In this document: positions 59,192 to 64,000 of the stretch, in pieces
How the letters are laid out: every line of letters starts with the position of its first letter
Numbering within the stretch: position 1 is the first letter of the stretch
NCBI GenBank assembly: GCA_937884975.1
Contig: CAKZZS010000033.1
Location: 1-64,000, forward strand
Direction: 5' to 3'
DNA length: 64,000 nt
From: an uncultured Clostridia bacterium
GTDB taxonomy: Bacteria; Bacillota; Clostridia; Oscillospirales; Acutalibacteraceae
Translations under genes and position numbers: made by a program
The notes under the pieces: model-generated
What the model saw: only the letters and a program-made list of their open reading frames with translations
Database searches by the model: none
Told to the model about the DNA's origin: nothing

Positions 59192-59929
59192 ATGTCTATG
59201 GAAAAATTTTGTTTTGCGGACCTGACGGTTGAGATGAACTGTCATTTTCCGCTACTGAAAAACCGCAGCAGAAAGTATCTTTTGCCGCCCGACGACAAAA
59301 GAAAAGCTGACATTACAATTGATATTGACGTAAACGAGTTTGGCAGGGAAATGTTCCATTTACCCGTTAATCTGAGCGACGAGCTTTTTGAATACACCCT
59401 CGCAGGTGAAAATTTTTACCGCCGTCTATTAAGCTTTAACGGAATGATGCTTCATTCCTCCGTGGTCGAATATAAGGGAAGAGCTTATATTTTTTCTGCA
59501 AACAGCGGTGTCGGAAAATCAACCCACACCCATCTTTGGCTTGATTATATTCCCGATACGCATATTTTAAATGACGATAAGCCTGCCGTAAGATTTTTTG
59601 ACGGCGTGTATAAAGCGTACGGCACTCCCTTCAGCGGAAAGCATGACGAGAGTATGAATCTCGGCGTGCCTATTGGCGCTATCTGCTTTATTGAGCGCGC
59701 AAAGACAAATTCAATAAGAAGATTATCCCCTTCGGAAATCGTTCCGCTGATTTATCAGCAGACGACTCAACCCATCTTTTCCGAAAAGCACATGGGCATT
59801 CTGTTCGGGTTTCTTGACGGACTTTTAAAAGAGGTTCCCGTCTATAAATTAGGCTGTAACATTTCCGCCGAGGCTGTTAAGACGTCGTTTGAACAGCTTA
59901 CGGGTGAGAAATTTCCCAAGGAGTTATAA
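59192..59929 (+). CDS. HPr kinase/phosphorylase-like protein
   Basis: A 245-residue P-loop kinase. The Walker A motif SGVGKST (105-111) is within FSANSGVGKSTHTHLW. The conserved HSS before it (88-90) and the acidic pair D128-D129 in ILNDDKPAV match HprK-like catalytic features. It lacks the N-terminal domain of true HprK. Relatives are found in lasso-peptide (paeninodin-type) clusters, where they phosphorylate the precursor peptide. Here it lies between a peptide gene and a PqqD gene, so the peptide is the likely substrate, by inference. The start could be ATG 59192 or 59198. Its ribosome binding site is poor and lies in a hairpin. Confidence 0.82.
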   Translation: MSMEKFCFADLTVEMNCHFPLLKNRSRKYLLPPDDKRKADITIDIDVNEFGREMFHLPVNLSDELFEYTLAGENFYRRLLSFNGMMLHSSVVEYKGRAYIFSANSGVGKSTHTHLWLDYIPDTHILNDDKPAVRFFDGVYKAYGTPFSGKHDESMNLGVPIGAICFIERAKTNSIRRLSPSEIVPLIYQQTTQPIFSEKHMGILFGFLDGLLKEVPVYKLGCNISAEAVKTSFEQLTGEKFPKEL

Positions 59930-59930
59930 A

Positions 59931-60197
59931 ATGAAGATTAAAAAAGGTTATATGCTTCAGAGCGTTGCCGGCAGCAGCGTTGTTGTTCCCGTCGGCGATG
60001 AAGCGCTTTCGTTTAAAGGAATGCTTACTCTTAACGAGGTCGGAGCATTTGTCTGGAAACAGCTTGAAAACGACAATACGGCGGAAAATATCGCCAACGA
60101 GGTTGTTAAGGAATACGCGGTTGATTTTGAAACTGCGCTTAATGACGTCAACACATTTATTTCGAGACTTAAAGAAAAGAATTTCTTAGAGGAATAA
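59931..60197 (+). CDS. PqqD-family peptide-binding protein (RRE)
   Basis: An 88-residue protein of the PqqD/RRE type, a winged-helix-like domain that binds RiPP leader peptides and presents them to modifying enzymes. Recognisable parts are LTLNEVGAFVWKQLEND, where the LNxxGxxVW pattern is diagnostic, and a C-terminal VNTFISRLKEKNFLEE. AAGGAG lies 7 bases before the ATG, and it starts one base after the kinase stop. Its stop overlaps the peptidase start (TAATG). Confidence 0.88.
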   Translation: MKIKKGYMLQSVAGSSVVVPVGDEALSFKGMLTLNEVGAFVWKQLENDNTAENIANEVVKEYAVDFETALNDVNTFISRLKEKNFLEE

Positions 60198-60670
60198 TGG
60201 AAGAAAACAAAAAGACGGTTCGGCTTGAGGAAATGCTTCCCGTTTTGCTTGAAAAAATTGAGCAGGGTGGAGAGGTTGTTATTCCCGTAACCGGAGTGAG
60301 TATGAAGCCTATGCTCGTGCCGGGGCGCGACTATGCCGTATTGAAAAAGGCTCCCGAAAAGCTCAAAAAATATGATATTCCGTTTTACAGACGCGAAAAC
60401 GGACAGTTTGTTCTGCACCGTATTGTCGGTGAGGATGAAAACGGATATATTCTTATCGGTGATAATCAGCGCGAAAAGGAATATTCGGTAAAGCGCAGTC
60501 AGATTATTGCCGTGCTCACGGCGGTCGAGCGTGAAGGGGAGAGAATTCCCGTTGAAAAAATGAAGCTTCGTCTGTACGGCCCGTTGAGAAATGAAATTCA
60601 TTTTTTAAGGGCATTGAAAATTCGGACGGCGAGGCGTTTAAGAAAGAATAAAAATGGCAAAAAAGACTAA
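60197..60670 (+). CDS. S24/S26-type signal-peptidase-like protease
   Basis: A 157-residue protein. The nucleophile motif is GVSMKPML (serine about residue 35), and the second motif, LHRIVGEDENGYILIGDNQ, has His where bacterial type I signal peptidases have Lys. This is the Ser-His form seen in SipW and ER-type enzymes. No transmembrane anchor is evident, so it may act on the cytoplasmic side. In this cassette it could remove the leader of the 40-residue peptide. It overlaps the ABC transporter gene by 17 bases. Confidence 0.82.
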   Translation: MEENKKTVRLEEMLPVLLEKIEQGGEVVIPVTGVSMKPMLVPGRDYAVLKKAPEKLKKYDIPFYRRENGQFVLHRIVGEDENGYILIGDNQREKEYSVKRSQIIAVLTAVEREGERIPVEKMKLRLYGPLRNEIHFLRALKIRTARRLRKNKNGKKD

Positions 60671-62348
60671 AAGCAGTAAAAAACCGAAGGATTTAAAAAA
60701 GACCAACAGCTTTATCATGTTCGCTGTTAAAAAGCGGCTTCCGATATTGCTGGGTCTTGTTTTGTCTGATATGGTAAGCTCTGCATGCGCCGTTTCAATT
60801 GCGCTTATCGCGCGTTCAATTGTAAACGCAGCTCTTGACAGAGACCGTGAGATATTTTTAAATAACCTTTTTATACTCGGCTGCGTCTTTATTGCCGAAA
60901 TCGCCCTGCACATGCTTTCTACCCATCTGAAGGTTGTGCTTAACGGCAGACTTGTTATTGATTATAAGACAAGAATTTATTCCGCGATTTTTGAAAAGGA
61001 CTACACGCTTATAAATACATATCACAGCGGTGAGCTTCTCAACAGGCTTTCAAGTGATATTAACGTTGTAAGCGACGGAATTTCAAATTCGGTTCCGCAG
61101 TTCGCTTCCTTCCTTACAAGACTGGTTACGGCGATAGTCATTATGATTAAAATTGACCCGTCGTTTGTCGGTCTGCTTGTCGGCGTCGGAGTAGTCTGCG
61201 CGCTGATTTCCGTTGCTTTCAGAAAACCGCTTAAATCAAGGCATAAAGCCGTTCAGGAGGCTTTGGGCAGACTTCGTTCGTTTATGCAGGAAAGCATTGA
61301 AAGTATGCTTGTCATAAAGGTTTTCGGCATAAAGGATAAAATAATCGGTCAGGCAGGCGAGCTTCAGAAGGAGCACTACAAAAAACGCCTGAAAAAAAAT
61401 TATATCACTATTATTGCGTCAACCGGACTCGGGGTTTTCTTTGTCGCAGGATACGCCAGCGCCCTTGCGTGGTGCGCGTTGAGACTTTATAACGGCGAAA
61501 TCAGAGCAGGCGACCTGACTGCCATGCTTCAGCTTGTCAACCAGATTCAGACTCCGCTTATAATGCTTGCAGGTATTATTCCGGCGTATTTCAATGTTTT
61601 TGCGTCGGCTGAAAGGCTTTTGGAAATCGAAGACATTAAAAATGAAAAAGTAAAGAATGAGGGAGAGATAAATCCCGAAACACTTTCCGAAAGCTTTAAA
61701 AATATAAGATTTGAAAACGTTTCCTTCAGATATGACCGCGATATAGTTCTTGAAAATGCCGATTTCACCGTAAACAGGGGAGATTTTATTGCCATTACCG
61801 GTATTTCGGGAATAGGAAAAAGCACGCTGTTTAAAATTATGCTTGGCGTTCTTGAACCCGAAGAGGGCGCGGTTTATATTGACGCTGACAGGACCTACAG
61901 CTCCGATATAAAAACAAGAAAGCTGTTTTCGTATGTTCCCCAGGGCAATATGCTCTTCAGCGGAACCATAAGAGAAAACATTGCTTTTATCAAAACGGAC
62001 GCTACGGACGAGCAAATTATGAACGCCGCAAGGCTTGCCTGCGCGGACAGCTTTATTGACGAGCTTCCCGACGGGCTTGACACCGTTATCGGCGAAAAGG
62101 GCCACGGTCTTTCCGAGGGACAGGTGCAAAGGGTCGCCGTTGCGCGCGCTCTTTTGTGCAATTCCGATATTATTCTTCTTGACGAGGCGACGAGCGCACT
62201 TGACGAGGAAACGGAAAAGCGTTTGCTTGAAAACATAAAGGGAATTAAGGGAGTAACCTGCATAATTATTTCCCATAAGGCGGCGGCAAAAGAGATTTGT
62301 AACCGCGAAATAAGAATTGAAGATAAGAAAATTATTGAAAAACAATAA
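60654..62348 (+). CDS. ABC exporter (fused permease and ATPase)
   Basis: A 564-residue half-transporter. Six transmembrane helices occupy about residues 25-310 and an ATPase domain about 345-564. Walker A is GISGIGKST, the signature is LSEGQ instead of the usual LSGGQ, and Walker B is IILLDEATSALD with the switch His in IISHKAAAK. There is no N-terminal C39 peptidase domain, so cleavage would depend on the separate S26-like protein just upstream. Context suggests export of the modified 40-residue peptide. Confidence 0.9.
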   Translation: MAKKTKSSKKPKDLKKTNSFIMFAVKKRLPILLGLVLSDMVSSACAVSIALIARSIVNAALDRDREIFLNNLFILGCVFIAEIALHMLSTHLKVVLNGRLVIDYKTRIYSAIFEKDYTLINTYHSGELLNRLSSDINVVSDGISNSVPQFASFLTRLVTAIVIMIKIDPSFVGLLVGVGVVCALISVAFRKPLKSRHKAVQEALGRLRSFMQESIESMLVIKVFGIKDKIIGQAGELQKEHYKKRLKKNYITIIASTGLGVFFVAGYASALAWCALRLYNGEIRAGDLTAMLQLVNQIQTPLIMLAGIIPAYFNVFASAERLLEIEDIKNEKVKNEGEINPETLSESFKNIRFENVSFRYDRDIVLENADFTVNRGDFIAITGISGIGKSTLFKIMLGVLEPEEGAVYIDADRTYSSDIKTRKLFSYVPQGNMLFSGTIRENIAFIKTDATDEQIMNAARLACADSFIDELPDGLDTVIGEKGHGLSEGQVQRVAVARALLCNSDIILLDEATSALDEETEKRLLENIKGIKGVTCIIISHKAAAKEICNREIRIEDKKIIEKQ

Positions 62349-62355
62349 AAAAATC

Positions 62356-62384
62356 TTGTGGAAATGAATGCTATCTGTTATAAT
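62356..62384 (+). promoter_or_regulatory. Promoter of the Wzz/BY-kinase gene
   Basis: TTGTGG (62356-62361), 17-base spacer, consensus TATAAT (62379-62384). It separates the peptide cassette from the polysaccharide gene. Confidence 0.7.
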
Positions 62385-62426
62385 AAATCAGTAAAGCACA
62401 TTTTTTGGTTCAAGGAGAGTTGAAAT

Positions 62427-63920
62427 ATGGAGTATAATCCCAGAGGCGCGGCTGAAAACGATGAATCCTCGGTAGATTCAATATTTAATTACGTCGGCTA
62501 TATCCTCAAAAGATGGTGGATAATTGCAATTGTTGCAGTTGTCTGCGCGGCGGTAGGTTTTGCTTACGCAAAGCTCAGCTATGTTCCCAAGTATTCTTCA
62601 AGCATTATGTTTGTTACTACCAACAGGGCTGAAGGCGTTGACCCGCTCGGAAAGTCGTCATCCGACCTTTCCGCCGACATCACGCTTGCAAATAACTATC
62701 GCTATCTTCTTACCTCCTCAAGGAGCCTTCTTCAGGCTGTTGCGGATGAGGTTAAGTCCTCAACCGGAAAGGAGTTTACTTACACGCAGATAGCTTCATT
62801 TGTAAAGGCTAACGCGGTAACGGATACGTCATTTGTAAACCTTGTTGTTACGACGGATGACCCTGACGCTTCGTACGCAATTGCGGTAGCGTACGCAAAC
62901 AAGTATGAAAAGTTTGCCCAGGATGCGTTCCCTGCCACAATGCTTAATGTATTTGACGACCCCTATAAGGCGGAAAAACCCGATTCGGACAGAACGAAGC
63001 TTCTTTATACTGCTGCCGGACTTGTAATCGGCGTGTTTGTTACGGTTGCAATATTCTGTCTCATAGTTGCGGCTAAGGATACGATTAAGAGCTCCGACGA
63101 CATTAAGAAGAAGCTTGACCTTAAGCTTCTCGGCTCTGTCGGAAAGGTAAATAAGAAAAACTCCAAGGCGGCTTTGCTTATTTCCGATAAGAATACGGGC
63201 TTCTCGTTCGTTGAAACCTTTAAACTTATCAGGACAAAGGTTGAATCCTTTGCGGCCAAGGAGCATGCAAAGACCTTTATCGTCACAAGTACTCTTGAGG
63301 ATGAGGGTAAAACCACGATTTCCTGTAACCTTGCTCTCTCCCTTGCCAAGAACGGCAAATCCGTTCTTCTTATCGACGGTGACCTGCGTAAGCCTGCGGT
63401 AAGCACGGCTCTCGGCGTTCCGGCAGCAGGCGAAACCGGCTTTTACGGCATAATCAACGGCGACAAGAGCGCTGCGGATTCCATAAGATATTCCGAAAAA
63501 TATAACCTTTTCCTTATGCTCAACGGTGAAAATATTCCCGATGCGGCGGAGGTTCTTTCGGACGAAAAGCTCGGTCAGACCATCAAGGAGCTTGAAAAAG
63601 AATTTGACTATATTATTATTGACTCTGCTCCTGCAGGCGTTATTGCCGACACGTCGATTTTGGCGGCTGACGCTGACGCAATTATCCTTGTTGTAAGAGA
63701 GGATGCCGCGTCAATACGCAGAATACGCAGAACAATTGAAGACCTCGGCATGGCAAATACCGAAATTATCGGCTGCGTATACAATATTGCTCAGGGCAAC
63801 TTCACTAACCGAATCAAATCCTACAGCGGCGGCCGCAAGCACGGCTACGGCTACGGTTACGGATATGGCTACGGCTACGGTTACGGCTACGGTCAGAGCA
63901 AGAAAAAGAGCAAAAAATAA
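62427..63920 (+). CDS. Fused polysaccharide co-polymerase and BY tyrosine kinase
   Basis: A 497-residue protein regulating polysaccharide chain length. The Wzz domain is bounded by transmembrane segments at about 32-52 and 195-217. The cytoplasmic bacterial tyrosine kinase domain has Walker A LEDEGKTTIS, Walker A' LLIDGDLRKP and Walker B YIIIDSAP. In many Firmicutes these two parts are separate proteins (CpsC and CpsD); here they are fused, as in Gram-negative Wzc. The C-terminal autophosphorylation cluster is an uninterrupted run of eight Tyr-Gly pairs followed by QSKKKSKK. A polysaccharide locus probably follows outside the window. Confidence 0.93.
   Translation: MEYNPRGAAENDESSVDSIFNYVGYILKRWWIIAIVAVVCAAVGFAYAKLSYVPKYSSSIMFVTTNRAEGVDPLGKSSSDLSADITLANNYRYLLTSSRSLLQAVADEVKSSTGKEFTYTQIASFVKANAVTDTSFVNLVVTTDDPDASYAIAVAYANKYEKFAQDAFPATMLNVFDDPYKAEKPDSDRTKLLYTAAGLVIGVFVTVAIFCLIVAAKDTIKSSDDIKKKLDLKLLGSVGKVNKKNSKAALLISDKNTGFSFVETFKLIRTKVESFAAKEHAKTFIVTSTLEDEGKTTISCNLALSLAKNGKSVLLIDGDLRKPAVSTALGVPAAGETGFYGIINGDKSAADSIRYSEKYNLFLMLNGENIPDAAEVLSDEKLGQTIKELEKEFDYIIIDSAPAGVIADTSILAADADAIILVVREDAASIRRIRRTIEDLGMANTEIIGCVYNIAQGNFTNRIKSYSGGRKHGYGYGYGYGYGYGYGYGQSKKKSKK
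63846..63893 (+). repeat. Coding tandem repeat for eight Tyr-Gly pairs
   Basis: Eight imperfect copies of a 6-base TAYGGN unit encode the C-terminal tyrosine cluster of the BY kinase. Third-base variation (GGC, GGT, GGA; TAC, TAT) shows it is not a very recent slippage product. Confidence 0.85.
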
Positions 63921-63942
63921 AAAAGCTGATAAGATGATTTTT

Positions 63943-63974
63943 TGGGGGAAGTTGAAAAGCTTCCCCCTTTTTAT
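63943..63974 (+). terminator. Terminator after the BY-kinase gene
   Basis: GGGGGAAG and CTTCCCCC form an 8-bp stem around TTGAAAAG, followed by TTTTT. It implies that any following polysaccharide genes have their own promoter or depend on read-through. Confidence 0.85.
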
Positions 63975-64000
63975 AACGTTTTTATACAAAATATTGTACT

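Noticed and set aside
59192..59929. True HPr kinase/phosphorylase of carbon catabolite control
   Set aside because: It lacks the N-terminal domain and sits in a peptide/export cassette.
63846..63893. CRISPR or phase-variable DNA repeat
   Set aside because: It is a 6-base in-frame coding repeat without spacers; gain or loss of units keeps the frame.

Overview
The window reads as a chromosomal segment of a low-to-mid-GC Gram-positive anaerobe of the class Clostridia, probably a gut Oscillospirales/Ruminococcaceae-type organism. The reasons are the housekeeping gene orders (infC-rpmI-rplT with an L20-type attenuator; rnc-radical SAM-smc-ftsY; yhbY-nadD-yqeK-rsfS-leuS), strong GGAGG ribosome binding sites, clear TTGACA/TATAAT promoters, a dedicated GlnRS beside GluRS, and secreted proteins carrying dockerin-type calcium repeats. 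The family-level placement is inference. I see no prophage, transposase, CRISPR array or tRNA gene.

Layout. 1-3540 (minus strand): a cell-wall elongation/division operon with an FHA protein, a FtsW/RodA-type glycosyltransferase and a class B PBP. 3687-8719: aldose epimerase, then a response regulator-histidine kinase-HtrA operon. 8775-10134: infC-rpmI-rplT, with an AUC start for infC and a leader able to form alternative structures. 10146-33005: a long co-directional housekeeping run (RNA methyltransferase, dprA, topA, trmFO, rnc, smc, ftsY, a two-domain rdgB, yhbY, nadD, yqeK, rsfS, leuS, two GDPD paralogues, gltX, glnS, a membrane protein). 33102-33340: a stand-alone 5S rRNA gene with its own promoter and terminator.

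33391-41987 is a divergent catabolic locus. TetR regulator, FGGY kinase and lipoprotein lie on the minus strand; class III aminotransferase, tandem-domain class II aldolase and a sugar:cation symporter with a 300-residue charged tail lie on the plus strand. The substrate is not identifiable, but transport, transamination, phosphorylation and aldol cleavage form a plausible undescribed pathway. 42159-50144 is a surface-glycan-like locus: nucleotidyltransferase, two radical SAM proteins with B12-binding-like N-termini, two glycosyltransferases and two polytopic membrane proteins.

50205-58759 encodes three secreted proteins with near-identical signal peptides. One has FIVAR-like repeats and a dockerin-like end, one a cohesin-like domain plus a perfect dockerin-type repeat, and one a cohesin-like region. 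The first is preceded by a roughly 350-nt highly structured leader. Two of its promoter regions share a 22-bp element (one mismatch) built of 11-bp-phased TTCAC repeats, typical of OmpR/PhoP-family regulators such as the one encoded at 4901.

58816-62348 is the best candidate for an undescribed system: a 40-residue Cys-free peptide gene, two hairpins, then an HPr-kinase-like enzyme, a PqqD-type peptide-binding protein, an S26-type peptidase with Ser/His motifs and an ABC exporter. It looks like a RiPP-type (ribosomally made, modified peptide) cassette whose only obvious tailoring enzyme is a kinase. A fused Wzz/BY-kinase (62427-63920) with an eight-fold Tyr-Gly tail closes the window and probably opens an exopolysaccharide locus.
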